In this document: positions 34,072 through 45,000 of the stretch, one piece after another
How positions within the stretch are numbered: the stretch's first letter is position 1
Layout of the letters: each line of letters begins with the position of its first letter
DNA from: Dyadobacter fermentans DSM 18053
GTDB lineage: Bacteria > Bacteroidota > Bacteroidia > Cytophagales > Spirosomataceae
Assembly (NCBI RefSeq): GCF_000023125.1
Contig: NC_013037.1
Location: forward strand, 6,302,501-6,366,500
Direction: 5' to 3'
DNA: 64,000 nucleotides
Program-made: the position numbers and the translations under genes
Notes under the pieces: model-generated
Databases searched by the model: none
What the model was told of the DNA's origin: nothing
The model's input: the letters and a program-made list of their open reading frames with translations, nothing else

Positions 34072-35459
34072 TATTTTTCAGAAGTGAGGAGACGAACCTC
34101 CGAGAGTACGGTTTCGGTGAGCAATTCGAGGGAGCCTTTGTCAAAAGGGGTTTGCCATACTGCGTACATATCTTCGGCGTACAGCTCGGCGGGCGGCAGG
34201 TAACCGATACTTCCGTTCACGACATTCATCACCGCCACCGCATGGTGTGGAAATGCAGCGCGCACATCCGTTTGGAACCGCGAGTAAGCTTCATTGCATT
34301 GGGCGACGATTACGCTGTCGCCCAGCTGCCATAGCCACACGGGCATATTCGCCGTGCTGCCGTCGCCCACCACTTTGCGGATGCACCGTTTGCGCCAGAG
34401 GCGTTCCTTCAAAACCCGATCGTCGCAGGCCGCCCATTCCGCTTCCAGGTCGGACAGCGCGGGCATGGGTTTCAATGACAGTGGAATGTCTATTTTGTTG
34501 ATTTCGAGCTTATTGGAAACGACTCCTTTCTCCTCGCGCCACAATGCCAGCGGAGCGCCAGACTCTACCGCCTGCTGGTAAGTGAGCACGGATGCCGGCC
34601 CCAGCATGCTTTCCAAAACCGCGAGCATCGCATATCCCAGCTGCTTTCCGTAGCGGTCGGCCAGGGTGTGGTCGCCTGAGTACTGCTCGGCAGGGGACAG
34701 GTCGCCCGACGCTCCTTGTAAAAACAACAACGGAGCCTGCGTTTCGGCCTCCACGAGCTCGCGCATGCCGCCGATGAAGTCGGGCGAAATGAGGCGATTG
34801 TCCCAGGCGAGGGTAGTAGGGTGGCAGGCATAGTTGGCAATGGTCGCGATGATCTGCCCTTGCGTGCCCGTAACCCGTCCCACGAGCAATGTGTCGTCGG
34901 CAGGGATTTCAGCATTGTATCCGACCAGAAACCGGTTTTTCTCCGGTTGAGGCAAATCGCGGTTTTTGGCCAGGTTGCATTTGCCGTATTCCCAGGTGAG
35001 CACCGCTTCGCCGGCCGCTGCCAGCGCCTCGTTTACTGCGACTGCCGTTACTTCAATAATGCGGTCGAGGTAGGGGGCGATCAGCTCGCCGCCCGGCTTG
35101 GCGGCATCGTCGCGGCACAGGCTGGGACCCGCGTGGGTGTGCGACAGGCAGAACAGCAGCCGTCCTTCATCGAGCGACAATGCATTCAGAATGGCCTTGC
35201 GGACAAACCGTTCGTCTTCTGCATTTTTCCACCATCCCAAATCGGCCGCTACGAGCACGAGCGGAGTTTCCGCCGGCTCGGCCTGGATCGTGAGGCAGGT
35301 GAGTGTGAGCGGTCGGTGAATGCCCGCCGCCGTGTCGAATTGGGAGGCGCCCCAGTTGCGGGAGTAAATGCCGGCAGGAGGAGTGATGTCTTTTTGCGCC
35401 ACACCGATCCATCCCCGGAAAGAGGCATTTCGGACGGTTGGGTAATGCTGTGGATCCAT
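34071..35459 (-). CDS. Neutral/alkaline ceramidase-fold protein of unknown substrate
   Basis: 462 aa without signal peptide. The N-terminal half matches the neutral/alkaline non-lysosomal ceramidase N-terminal domain family: GVAQKDITPPAG, LSHTHAGPS (His107, His109) and ANYACHPTTLAWDN (His213) give the zinc-site pattern. Cytoplasmic members of this fold in sugar operons are not ceramidases as far as known; here a hydrolytic step on a sugar derivative is more likely than lipid cleavage, which is inference. Lies between the SDR (20 bases) and the symporter (1-base overlap). Confidence 0.75.
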   Translation of the reverse strand: MDPQHYPTVRNASFRGWIGVAQKDITPPAGIYSRNWGASQFDTAAGIHRPLTLTCLTIQAEPAETPLVLVAADLGWWKNAEDERFVRKAILNALSLDEGRLLFCLSHTHAGPSLCRDDAAKPGGELIAPYLDRIIEVTAVAVNEALAAAGEAVLTWEYGKCNLAKNRDLPQPEKNRFLVGYNAEIPADDTLLVGRVTGTQGQIIATIANYACHPTTLAWDNRLISPDFIGGMRELVEAETQAPLLFLQGASGDLSPAEQYSGDHTLADRYGKQLGYAMLAVLESMLGPASVLTYQQAVESGAPLALWREEKGVVSNKLEINKIDIPLSLKPMPALSDLEAEWAACDDRVLKERLWRKRCIRKVVGDGSTANMPVWLWQLGDSVIVAQCNEAYSRFQTDVRAAFPHHAVAVMNVVNGSIGYLPPAELYAEDMYAVWQTPFDKGSLELLTETVLSEVRLLTSEK

Positions 35460-35479
35460 TCAAATTTGGTTTTTAAGGG

Positions 35480-36247
35480 TCAGGTTAGTAGCGATAGTCC
35501 GCCGTCCATGAGTACGGTGCTGCCGGTCATGTGCTCGTTTTGAGGGTGACAAAGCTGCACCGCCTGCCAGGCGACGGCCTGCGGGCTTATGATTTTTTTG
35601 ATCGGTATTTTCTCGCGCGAAACCTCTTTCAGTCCCGGGTTATCGGCCCAGATACCGGCGCTCAAACCCGCCTCGACGTAGCCGGGCGCGATTTCGTTCA
35701 CCAGGATCTGATGCGGCGCCAGTTCCAGTGCCATGCATTGGCAAAGCATCCGCAAGCCCGCTTTGGAAACGGAGTAGGAGGGGCAATGCACGTGCACGGA
35801 TGCCGCCGCCCAGCTCCCGACAAATACCACCCGGCCCGGCCGACCGTGGTGAAGCAGCCGCGCTGTGGCCGCCTGGGCGAGATAAAATGCGCCGTCGAGG
35901 TTCACCCGCAGCTCCCGTGCCCATTGCGCGGGGGTAATGTCATGAATGCCTCCGAGGGTCACCGTGGCCGCATTGGCGATGATTAAGTCGGGCGGGCCCA
36001 GCGTATTTTCTACGTAGAGCACCCAGCGGGCTACGGCTTCGGGATCGGTGATGTCCACCTGCCGGTAATGCGCTTTTACTTCCAAAATCCTGATCTGTTC
36101 CAAAAGTCCGGCTGCGTCGTTTTCCGGTAAAATATCGCCTATGCCAATGTGAGCGCCCTGCCGGGCAAATTCCAGGGCTAGCGCACGACCAATGTCGCCA
36201 AGCCCGCCGCTGATGATGAGTGTTTTTTCTCCGAATATCTTTTCCAT
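35480..36247 (-). CDS. Short-chain dehydrogenase/reductase
   Basis: 255 aa. NAD(P) motif GGLGDIGRALA near the N-terminus, NAATV in the middle, a catalytic Ser in FVGSWAA, YSVSK as the Tyr-Lys pair, and PGY after it. The C-terminus ends GSTVLMDGGLSLL, as in many classical SDRs. The expected job is oxidation of a sugar to its lactone, or of a hydroxyl of a sugar acid. Cofactor preference cannot be fixed, although GIGDI after the second strand suggests NAD. 32 bases upstream is the dehydratase gene. Confidence 0.92.
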   Translation of the reverse strand: MEKIFGEKTLIISGGLGDIGRALALEFARQGAHIGIGDILPENDAAGLLEQIRILEVKAHYRQVDITDPEAVARWVLYVENTLGPPDLIIANAATVTLGGIHDITPAQWARELRVNLDGAFYLAQAATARLLHHGRPGRVVFVGSWAAASVHVHCPSYSVSKAGLRMLCQCMALELAPHQILVNEIAPGYVEAGLSAGIWADNPGLKEVSREKIPIKKIISPQAVAWQAVQLCHPQNEHMTGSTVLMDGGLSLLT

Positions 36248-36279
36248 TAAAACTGCCGTTTGCCCTTTTTGCTTGAAGA

Positions 36280-37458
36280 TTACCAGTCGCCCACGCTGCC
36301 GTCGCTGTAAAATGAGCGTTGCAGCACTTCCTGTTCAAAGGGATGACGCCGGACTTCTTCCTCATTGATTTCGATGCCCAGGCCGGGTTTTTCGTTCGGA
36401 AAGACGGTCCTGCCGTGTTTTTCGACGGTAAAACCTTCGCTCACCACGGCCTCGCGCCAGGGAACGTCGCTGTGCACGCTTTCGCAAATGATGTACGACG
36501 GCGTGGCAAAGCCGAATTCAATGGACGCGGCGGTGCTTACGGGTCCTTGCGGATTATGCGGCGCCACGGCTACCCGGTAAGCCTCGGCCATCGCCGCGAT
36601 CCTGCGCACTTCACTCAGTCCGCCGCAATGCGTGATATCGGGCTGGATCACACTCACCGCCTGTTTTTCCAGCAGCTCGCGGAATGCATGCACGCCCACG
36701 AGCCGCTCGCCGGTTGCGATGGGCGTTTTCACGGCCCGCTGAATGAGCGCAATGTCTTCCAGCGTCTCCGGCCAGCACGGTTCTTCAAAAAAATACAAAC
36801 CATAAGGTTCCAGCGCTTTGGCAAACTGCATGCCCATACGCGGACTAGGCCGGGCGTGGCAGTCTACCATGATGTCGATATGGTCGCCTACGGCTTCGCG
36901 CATGGCTGCCACGCAGGCCTCGGCATAATGGACCGGTTTGAGGCCTTCTAGCGGCATCGTTTCCGGCACGGCCATGGATTTGAAAGCTGTGAAGCCATCT
37001 TCCACCGCCGCCTGGGCCAGCTCACCGAAGCGGTGGGCGTCGTCGGGGCGCGTTTGGTAAAAATCCTCCATTTTGCCGCCTCCCAGGTGGCAGTATAGCC
37101 GGATATGGTCGCGTACGCGGCCGCCCCAGAGATGGTGCGTCGGCACGCCGTGGATCTTGCCCGCAATGTCCCACAGGGCAATGTCGATGCCGCTGATCGC
37201 CGTGCCGCGGACAATGCCGTTTCCGTGCCAGAAATGCTGCCGGTACATCATTTGCCACAGATGCTCGATCCGCCGCGGGTCTTCGCCGATAAGCAGCTGC
37301 GAGAGGTCTTCAATCGCCCCCACGACCGATCGGGTGTGCCATTCGAGCGTGGCTTCTCCCCAGCCCCAGAGCCCGGGCTGGTCCGTTACAACTTTCACAA
37401 AGATCCAGTTACGCATACGGGCGTTACAGACCATTGTTTCAATGGAAGTAATTTTCAT
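36280..37458 (-). CDS. Enolase-superfamily sugar-acid dehydratase (galactonate dehydratase-like)
   Basis: 392 aa from ATG 37458 ([10 protein letters not shown]); the frame is open six codons further. Metal ligands Asp199, Glu225 and Glu251 are in [13 protein letters not shown] and ATGERL. His201 in DCH and His301 in APHNPQGP are positioned like the acid/base histidines of D-galactonate dehydratase. The family removes water from aldonates to give 2-keto-3-deoxy acids. The exact sugar is uncertain, since related enzymes act on several aldonates. A 2-keto-3-deoxy acid kinase or aldolase is not in the window. Confidence 0.88.
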   Translation of the reverse strand: MKITSIETMVCNARMRNWIFVKVVTDQPGLWGWGEATLEWHTRSVVGAIEDLSQLLIGEDPRRIEHLWQMMYRQHFWHGNGIVRGTAISGIDIALWDIAGKIHGVPTHHLWGGRVRDHIRLYCHLGGGKMEDFYQTRPDDAHRFGELAQAAVEDGFTAFKSMAVPETMPLEGLKPVHYAEACVAAMREAVGDHIDIMVDCHARPSPRMGMQFAKALEPYGLYFFEEPCWPETLEDIALIQRAVKTPIATGERLVGVHAFRELLEKQAVSVIQPDITHCGGLSEVRRIAAMAEAYRVAVAPHNPQGPVSTAASIEFGFATPSYIICESVHSDVPWREAVVSEGFTVEKHGRTVFPNEKPGLGIEINEEEVRRHPFEQEVLQRSFYSDGSVGDW

Positions 37459-37481
37459 AAAATGTTTTGCAAACAAATGGA

Positions 37482-38849
37482 TTACAGGACCGGGCTTTTC
37501 TGCAAAAGGCGCTGCACTACGTCCTCGGTTTTTTCAAGTGTTTCTTCAATGTCCTGTAACGTGTGGGCAAATGAAATGCTGCCTTGCTTAATAGGGAGGG
37601 GAAAATTGAAGATTCCCTGTTCAATCAGTTTCAGGCGGTATGTTTTATCAAACCCGAAATCGTGGTTTTTAAGAATGTCATGAAAATCCATCGGCGCGTG
37701 GTCCATAAAGTACACGCAAAATGCCGACCCCTGCCGGGCTACATGAAAAGGCTTGTCCATTCCCGAAAAGATGGAATGCAGCCCGTCTTCCAATACCTGT
37801 CCGAGCTGGTTAACGTGCTCATACACATTATGTTCCGGCGAAGCCAGTTTTTCCAGCGTTGCAATGGCGGCAGCAGTAGTGAGCGGAAATGCATTGAATG
37901 TACCCGCGATCAGCACCCTTTTTGATTTTTCGGGGTGAACAAAATAATCCATATACTTTTTCTTTCCGCCAATCACCCCCAGTGGATAGCCATTCGCTAC
38001 CGCTTTTCCGAACGTGCTCAGGTCGGGCTGGACGCCGCAAATGCTCTGGTAGCCGCCCAATGCGTGGCGGAAACCGGTTTTTACTTCATCAAATATTAAT
38101 AAAAAGCCTTCTTCATCGGCCAGTTTGCGCAGCTCCGGCAGGTAACCGGGCAGCGGCTTCACGATACCGATATTTTGCAGGATCGGTTCGAGCAGGATGC
38201 AGGCGACGGGGAAGTTTTTCACGATGTGCCGCACCGAATCAAGGTCGTTGTAGTTGATCACATGCACCAGCGACTTGTGCTCGTCGGGAATGCCTGCCGA
38301 CAGTGAATCGAACGGATACTCGCCCGGGCTCACCCGCTCACCCACGTCGGCGAGCGCGCTGATCACGTTGCAGGCGACGTCGTTATGCCAGCCGTTATAG
38401 CCGCCCTGCATCACGATAATGTGGTTGCGCCCGGTAACTCCCCTGGCTATACGAATAGCGTGGTAGGTCGCTTCGGAGCCTGTGGTGGTGATCTGGATGC
38501 TTTCCACCGTGGGCACCGACCGGCAGAACAGCTCCGCAAACCGGCCTTCCAGGTCCGTCGGCCCGGCGCCCATGAGCACGCTGTCGTCTTGGAGCGTCTG
38601 CATTACGGCCGCATTCACGTCGGGATCGTTGTGTCCGAGGAAAGAAGCTGCGAAACCGGCCTGGTAGTCGATGTATCTGTTGCCTTCGAGGTCCCACACG
38701 TGGCTTCCCACGCCTTTGGTAAAACATATATTCGGGTCGGACTTCCGGTTGAGCGATACCACGCCGCCGGGAATCCATTGTTCGTTATTTTTCAGTATTT
38801 CCGATGACTTCGGCCATGTTGCATTCATAATGTCAGTATTTAAAATCAT
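37482..38849 (-). CDS. Class III aminotransferase (glutamate-1-semialdehyde aminomutase-like)
   Basis: 455 aa. It carries [44 protein letters not shown] (Asp for the PLP ring nitrogen) and [14 protein letters not shown] with the PLP lysine. It resembles HemL-type aminomutases but lies in a sugar operon, so a role in haem synthesis is unlikely. It probably acts on an amino sugar, amino sugar acid or keto derivative. ATG 38849 is used; MNATWPKS at 38828 is an alternative. Confidence 0.88.
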   Translation of the reverse strand: MILNTDIMNATWPKSSEILKNNEQWIPGGVVSLNRKSDPNICFTKGVGSHVWDLEGNRYIDYQAGFAASFLGHNDPDVNAAVMQTLQDDSVLMGAGPTDLEGRFAELFCRSVPTVESIQITTTGSEATYHAIRIARGVTGRNHIIVMQGGYNGWHNDVACNVISALADVGERVSPGEYPFDSLSAGIPDEHKSLVHVINYNDLDSVRHIVKNFPVACILLEPILQNIGIVKPLPGYLPELRKLADEEGFLLIFDEVKTGFRHALGGYQSICGVQPDLSTFGKAVANGYPLGVIGGKKKYMDYFVHPEKSKRVLIAGTFNAFPLTTAAAIATLEKLASPEHNVYEHVNQLGQVLEDGLHSIFSGMDKPFHVARQGSAFCVYFMDHAPMDFHDILKNHDFGFDKTYRLKLIEQGIFNFPLPIKQGSISFAHTLQDIEETLEKTEDVVQRLLQKSPVL

Positions 38850-38892
38850 ATGGATCGAAACAGAGTAGGGGCTTTGGGCCCCCGAAGACCTG

Positions 38893-40182
38893 CTAAACCT
38901 TGTACTGGGGAATTTTGAGTGTTTCGCCGTTTTTCATGGCCGAGTTGTGGGCCACAATGCCCGCTACGGTCATGTTCAATGCTACGGCGATGTTGACCAG
39001 CGGCTGGCGGTCCTGCAAAACCGCGGCGATAAACTCGTCGGTAAGTCTGCCGTGCGATCCGCCGTGCCCGCCCTGGTCCACACCCGGGGGCAGCGGAGGC
39101 CGCACGATGTCGGGCAGTTGCTTTTCGTGGCCCTCGTATTTGCCGTAGTAAGATCCCTTTTGTCCCCTGATCCGGCCTTTTTCGCCATGATCGCCCGGCG
39201 AATCCCAGCTCACGGCCATGCGCGACATTCCGCCTTCGCTGGTCCTGAAAAGCGCGATTTCAGTTCCAAAAGGGTTTTTATAAGTGTTGTTCGAAGGCTG
39301 CAACTGCTGCACAATGCTCGGAATGCCCAGGCACGACACTTCGGTGAAGCTGCCGCCCGTCACGCCCACATAATAGGCATTGGAATGCGTAGGGTAATAC
39401 TGCGGCGGAAGCCCCACGCGCCAGTTTTTGTACGAGGCCAGCGGCTCATCCATATAATGGTAGTATTCGCCCTCCGAGTACACCAGCTTGCCGAATCCGC
39501 CTTTGTCATAAATTTGCTTCATCGCATACAGGTCTTCGTGGAAGCACGATGTTTCGAACATCATGTACTTTTTACCGCTCGTTTTCACCGCTTCATACAA
39601 CCGGTCGGCATCTTCCAGCGAGCCGAAGACCGCCGGCACCGCAACGGCCACGTGTTTTCCGTGTTTGAGCGCTTCAATGGCATGTTTGGCGTGGCTCGGG
39701 GCATCGGTGGCGATGAATACCGCTTCGATGGAGTCGTCCTTCACGAGTTCTTCCAGGGATGGGTAGGTTTTGGAGCAGCGGCAGGCTTTGGCAAGCTCGG
39801 CGCAGCGGTCGGGAAAGAGGTCGCTTACGGCGACGATCTCGACGTTCGGGTGATTTTGAAATTCAAATGCCGCTCCGAATTTGCAAAGGCCGTAACCGAT
39901 AATGCCCACCCGCACTTTTTTGTCCGACACCGGCACCCATTTTTTGGTGGATTCGGCCGTGGGCTCCGTTTTTTCAAAACCCTGGATATCCGGATTTCCC
40001 TTGCTGCCGTCGTCGCCCTGCTTATCGGAAGAGCAACTGGCCGCGAAAGCCCCCAATGCCGCCGAACCCAGCCCGATGGACTGCAAAAAAGAGCGTCGGT
40101 TGAATGGGTTTTGGGCTGTTACCGGTCGGGATGCACTTTCGTCGCGGGTTGTGGGAGCCTGGTTTTTGTCTGGATTTTTCAT
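38893..40182 (-). CDS. Gfo/Idh/MocA family oxidoreductase, Tat-type lipoprotein
   Basis: 429 aa. The N-terminus has a twin-arginine motif RRSFLQ (29-34), a hydrophobic stretch and a lipobox AASC (Cys50). It should therefore be exported folded and lipid-anchored. The Rossmann motif VGIIGYGLCKFG follows. The usual EKP is replaced by AVPAV (KHVAVAVPAVFG), unlike typical family members. Secreted Gfo/Idh proteins of Bacteroidota can bind NAD tightly and act as glycoside-cleaving or epimerising enzymes, so this could process the substrate in the periplasm or on the surface; inference. 43 bases after susD. Confidence 0.88.
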   Translation of the reverse strand: MKNPDKNQAPTTRDESASRPVTAQNPFNRRSFLQSIGLGSAALGAFAASCSSDKQGDDGSKGNPDIQGFEKTEPTAESTKKWVPVSDKKVRVGIIGYGLCKFGAAFEFQNHPNVEIVAVSDLFPDRCAELAKACRCSKTYPSLEELVKDDSIEAVFIATDAPSHAKHAIEALKHGKHVAVAVPAVFGSLEDADRLYEAVKTSGKKYMMFETSCFHEDLYAMKQIYDKGGFGKLVYSEGEYYHYMDEPLASYKNWRVGLPPQYYPTHSNAYYVGVTGGSFTEVSCLGIPSIVQQLQPSNNTYKNPFGTEIALFRTSEGGMSRMAVSWDSPGDHGEKGRIRGQKGSYYGKYEGHEKQLPDIVRPPLPPGVDQGGHGGSHGRLTDEFIAAVLQDRQPLVNIAVALNMTVAGIVAHNSAMKNGETLKIPQYKV

Positions 40183-40225
40183 GTTTTTGGAATTAAATGA
40201 ATAAATGGTTCGGGTATAGGAATAA

Positions 40226-42004
40226 CTAATAACCTGGATTCTGTTTTAAGGTTGGCGTACCGTCTTTCATACTCAGGTCGATCTGCGCTTGCGGGATCGG
40301 GTACACCTCATTCTTTCCTTTGGTGAAGTTAGTGTTGGGCATGTAGGCCTTGTTGTCGTACTTGGGCACGTTGGTTTCGAAGTTCAGGTAAGTGTTGAGC
40401 GTCGTGGCCATAAAGCCGGTGCCATTGTCGTAGCGTTGCAGGTCGAAAAACCGGTGGTGTTCTAGCGCAAGTTCCAGTCTCCGCTCAAAGCGTACGGCTT
40501 TTCTGGCGTATTCTTTTCCCTGCTGCGTGAAATGCCCTTTGTATAACCCGACTTTGTAATTAGCGGCTGGAATGTCGGTAAAGCCTTTTAGCGGCGCTTT
40601 GTCATCGATATACTTTTTAACCCAACCCGCCGGATTCGCCGCCCGGGCGCGCACGCGGTTCACATATTCCTCCGCTTTGGCCAGGTTACCCACTTCCACC
40701 TCCGCCTCGGCCGCCCAAAGCAGCACGTCGGCGAAGCGGATCATATTATAGGGCGAGTTCATGGCGGCATTCTCGCGGTCGAGCGATACGCGCTCCTGCG
40801 TGGTGATGTTTTTGATCACACTGTAAGGCCCGCCGGTTAGCTGCTGGCGAATCCACGCCTTTCCGGGATGCAGTCCCCAGTCGAGGTAGGGGATGCCGCG
40901 CCGGCCCACATTCCAGTCGAGGCGCGAATCCAGCGTGCCGGTATGCGGCGTGAATGGCTCCGACGATTCGAGGCCCTGGTCGTTTTTGACCGGGTTTTGA
41001 TTATACGTGTCAAACAGCGGGAGGCCTGTGACCGGGTCGGTTTGGTAGGAATTCACCAGGTCGAATGAGGGTTGCAGCCAGCCGTAGCAGCACGAAGGCG
41101 GACCGCCGAAAGGACCGTTGTACAAATCGGCCCCGTTGCCGTTCGCGCCGTTGGAACCGTCGTATACCGACATCTGAACTGCGAATACGACCTCGGCCCC
41201 GTGTTTTTTGGCGGTCAGGAAGTTGTCGAAATAAGCTTCCGCCAATGCGTACTTTTTGCCATTCACCGTCACGCCATTCGCGATAATGTCGTCCAGCAGC
41301 GTTTTAGCTTCATTGAATTTATTTTGAAACATATACACTTTTGCCAGAAACGATTTGGCTGCCCAGCTGTTGGCGCGCCCCACGTCCGATTTGGTGGGCG
41401 TCAGATTTGTTGCGGCGAATTGCAGGTCGGCCTCGATTTTCGGCCATATCGGGTCGGTATTGGTCACATTGTAGTTACTGGCATCGTAGGTGATGGTTTC
41501 GTCCACAAATGGCACATTGCGCCATAGCTTGGCGAGTTCGAGGTGGTACACCCCGCGCAGGAACGTGGCTTCGGCCTTAATTTGCAATGCGTCGGCTTCG
41601 GAAATATCCTTAACCTTAGGCAATATACGTAATACATCATTCGACCGCTGGACGGCCGCGTACAGGAACCGCCACTTTTCATCTGTGGAGGAGGTCGTGG
41701 GATCGTGGCTGTAACCCTCGTAAGATGCGAGCAGGCCATTGGGCTCGGTGCCGGTATGCGCGTCGTCGGAAGCAATGCTGGCCATCACGGTGAGGCTGCC
41801 CCAGATCCCGCCGCCCACGGCCCCGGCGCCGTCGAGCAGGGAGTAAGCGCCGATCAACACCCCGTCCACGCCCGATTTGGTAGCCAATATCGATTCATTG
41901 ACCGACCCAATCGGGTTCAGTTCAAGGTAATCCTTGTTGCAGGCCGATAGCATGACGAGCGAAAGCAGCAGGATTTTACGGAATGGGTTAGAATATCTTT
42001 TCAT
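40226..42004 (-). CDS. susD: SusD-like outer-membrane nutrient-binding lipoprotein
   Basis: 592 aa. Signal peptide ending LSAC (lipidated Cys22). TPR-like helices across the N-terminal half are interrupted by the carbohydrate-binding loops. Conserved C-terminal signature: LWAAEAEVEVGNLAKAEEYVNRVRARA, then KAVRFERRLELALEHHRFFDLQRY and NEVYPIPQAQIDL. It caps the SusC barrel and binds the incoming oligosaccharide. The susC gene ends 27 bases before it. The symbol is a family name, not proof of starch use. Confidence 0.95.
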   Translation of the reverse strand: MKRYSNPFRKILLLSLVMLSACNKDYLELNPIGSVNESILATKSGVDGVLIGAYSLLDGAGAVGGGIWGSLTVMASIASDDAHTGTEPNGLLASYEGYSHDPTTSSTDEKWRFLYAAVQRSNDVLRILPKVKDISEADALQIKAEATFLRGVYHLELAKLWRNVPFVDETITYDASNYNVTNTDPIWPKIEADLQFAATNLTPTKSDVGRANSWAAKSFLAKVYMFQNKFNEAKTLLDDIIANGVTVNGKKYALAEAYFDNFLTAKKHGAEVVFAVQMSVYDGSNGANGNGADLYNGPFGGPPSCCYGWLQPSFDLVNSYQTDPVTGLPLFDTYNQNPVKNDQGLESSEPFTPHTGTLDSRLDWNVGRRGIPYLDWGLHPGKAWIRQQLTGGPYSVIKNITTQERVSLDRENAAMNSPYNMIRFADVLLWAAEAEVEVGNLAKAEEYVNRVRARAANPAGWVKKYIDDKAPLKGFTDIPAANYKVGLYKGHFTQQGKEYARKAVRFERRLELALEHHRFFDLQRYDNGTGFMATTLNTYLNFETNVPKYDNKAYMPNTNFTKGKNEVYPIPQAQIDLSMKDGTPTLKQNPGY

Positions 42005-42031
42005 CCTATTGTTAAATTAATAAGTTGATAA

Positions 42032-45000
42032 TCAAAAAGAAAGGTTGACGCCGAACAGGAAATTCTGCTGGTTGTTCGGGTAGTTGCCGTAATCCACCCC
42101 AAAGCTCGAACTGCTGCCGCCCAGCTCGGGATCGAGGCCCGAATATTTGGTAATGGTAAACAGGTTGGCCGCCTGTGCGTAGAGCCTGAGTTTGGACACC
42201 TTGATCTTCTGCAATATCCCCGGCTTGATCGTATAGCCCAATATCAGCGACCGGAGCCGGAGGTACGAGCCGTCTTCGATGAAGTAGGAATTCAATGCAC
42301 CCGAGGTACTTAACGTGGCGCCGGTTTCAATTTTGGGTACGGTCGTGTTGGTGTTTTCGGGCGTCCAGGCATTCAGCAGCGCATTGCTTTTGTTGCCGAT
42401 GTATCCCGCATAAAAGTGAGTGTAGGAACGAATGGTGTTGACGATCTCGGCCCCCTGCGAACCGTAGAAAATGGCGGAGAAGTCGAAGCCCTTGAAATTC
42501 AGGCCCAGGTTGAGGCCGTAGGTGAAATCCGGGTTGGGGCTGCCCAGCATGGTGCGGTCTTCGGGGGTGATCACGCCGTCGCCGTTCACATCGCGGTAAC
42601 GGAACCGTCCCGGAGCGGCGCCGGTTTGTGCTGGTGCTTCGGCCACCTCCTGGTCCGAATTGAATAGTTTAATCACCTCGTAACCAAAGAAAGAGCTCAC
42701 TTCTTCGCCCTGCTTGTTGCGGACGAGTGTGCCCATTCCCTGCTGGCTCACGCCGTCGAAATAGCCCGGACTCGGAATGTCCACCACGAGGTTTTTGTAG
42801 GCCGTAATGTTGGTCCCGATCGAGTACTGCAGCCCGTTGCCGACGCGGCCGCGGTAGGTGAGGGCCACGTCGAAGCCCTTGTTCTGAATGTCGCCGATGT
42901 TTACCACCGGTGCGGCAGCGCCTCCCACCGTGGCGGGCAGCGGCTGCGTGAAGAGCAGGCCGTTGATCGATTTTTTGTAGTATTCGAATGAAAAATCCAG
43001 GCTATTGTTCAGAATCGTAGCGTCGAGCCCGATGTTGGTCACCACATTCTCTTCCCAGCTGGCATTCGGGTTCCCGATTCTCGTTTGAATAAAACCTTGC
43101 TTAACACTGTTGCTGGAACCGGTAATGTCGTAATATGCATTGCCGTAGCCTCCGCCGAAGAGGGTGTAGGCATTTTCCGGGGCCACATTGTTTTGCGAGC
43201 CGAGCACACCGTAGCTGGCCCTCAGTTTCAGGTCGTTGAGCCAGTTGACCGACTTCATGAATTCCTCGCCCGACAGCCGCCAGCCGAGCGAAACCGACGG
43301 GAATGTGCCATATCGGCTCCGCGAGCCAAACCGCGAAGAGCCGTCCCGTCTGATCGTGGCGCCGATCAGGTATTTGTCCTGGAACGCGTAATCGACGCGG
43401 CTGAAAATGGAAAACAGGCTGTTGACGTACGCATTGCTGAAATTGGTCACCCCGGAAGTTCCGTTGCCGAGGATGAGGTAGTCGAATTCAGTGGAGAAAA
43501 AGCGCTGCGACGCCCCGCCGACACTTCTTCCCATACTTTTGATCGACTCTGAGCCCAGCAAAACCTGCAAGCTATGCTTGCCAAACTGCCTGTTGTAACC
43601 CAGCGTGTTGGTCCAGGTGATCATGTTGTTATAGCTGGCGCTTTCGGAGTAGCTGTTCGGGCTGCTGTTGCCCTGCTTGTTGTCGTATTGGGTGTAGTTA
43701 AAGCTCTGGCTGTAAGGATTGTTGATATTGACCCCGAAACTGGTGCGTGCCGTCAGGTTTTTGAGGATTTCGACTTCCGCATAGGCATTACCGACGATAT
43801 TCCAGGAGCTGTTACGGTTGTTGAGCGTGCGCTTTTGCTGCGCCACGGGGTTCTGGTTGCTGCCCAGGTCCGGGCCCGCAAATGTGCCCCCGAAATTGCC
43901 CCGGATATCGTATACCGGTACGATCGGCATCATTTTGTACACCGCCGAGAGCGTCCCGAATTCCGACTGATTCCCGAATCCGGGGTTGTCGACATGGAAA
44001 ATATTGACATTTTCACCCACTTTAATGCGTTTGCTGATCCGGTATTCTGTATTGATCCGCGCGGAATACCTTTTCAGGTAAGTTTCGATCAATGTGCCTT
44101 TCTGGTGAATGTAACCGAGGGAAAAAAGGTAGCTGGCCTTCTCATTTCCACCGCTCACAGCCAGGTTATGGTTGGTCATTATCGCTGGTTTGAATAGCTC
44201 GTGAAACCAATCGGTTCCCTGCTTGTTGACCTTCTGGATCAGGTAATTTTTGGAAGTGTTAATAGGGTCGAGGAAATATTTGGAAGGATCTACGGCCGGA
44301 TCGCCTTCCTTCGCCACGCCTGCCACGCCCGGGCCAGCATAGAGATAATCGGGCATTCCGTTTCGGAAAAGCGAATTGTTGGGATTGGCAATGTTGACCA
44401 CTTTCATATAATCCTCCGAATTGAGCAGGTCGAACGGATTGCCCTGAAGTGGCCGCTGTACACCCACGTAACCGTCGTAAGTCACGGTCGGTTGACCGGA
44501 TTTCCCCTTTTTCGTAGTCACCACAATCACCCCATTGGCACCCCGCACGCCGTAAATAGCCGCGGCGCCCGCGTCTTTCAATACCTGCACGGATTCGATA
44601 TCATCGGCACTGATATTGTTGAGGTCGGCCTGTATACCGTCCACAATGACAAGCGGTTGTGTATTTCCGAACGAGGTAACGCCCCGGATGAAAATGTTGC
44701 TGCTCGCGCCCGGAACGCCCGAGCTAATCACATTCACACCCGCCGCCTGCCCTTGCAAAGCCTGCACCGCCGACCCTGCCGGCACCGATTTCAGGGCTTT
44801 CATGTCCACCACCGACACTGAGCCGGTAATATCCTGCTTCCGCTGGGATGAGTAGCCCGTCACGACGATCTCGTTCAAGGCTTGGCTGTCCGGCCGCAGA
44901 TTTACGTTGATATTCGAGCTGTTTCCGATCGTAATTTCCTGGCTGGCATATCCTACGAAGCTGAAAACCAATGCACTAGCGTCGGTAGGGAGCGCCAGTG

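Noticed and set aside
34071..35459. True ceramidase
   Set aside because: No signal peptide and no lipid-related neighbours; the operon context is sugar-acid metabolism.
37482..38849. HemL, glutamate-1-semialdehyde aminomutase for haem synthesis
   Set aside because: The sequence resembles it, but the gene is embedded in a sugar operon and differs enough to suggest another substrate.
38947..40200. Long open frame (over 400 codons) on the plus strand
   Set aside because: It lies antisense to the clear Gfo/Idh/MocA gene, is rich in His, Arg, Ala and Gly with no domain, and is typical of the shadow of a GC-rich gene.
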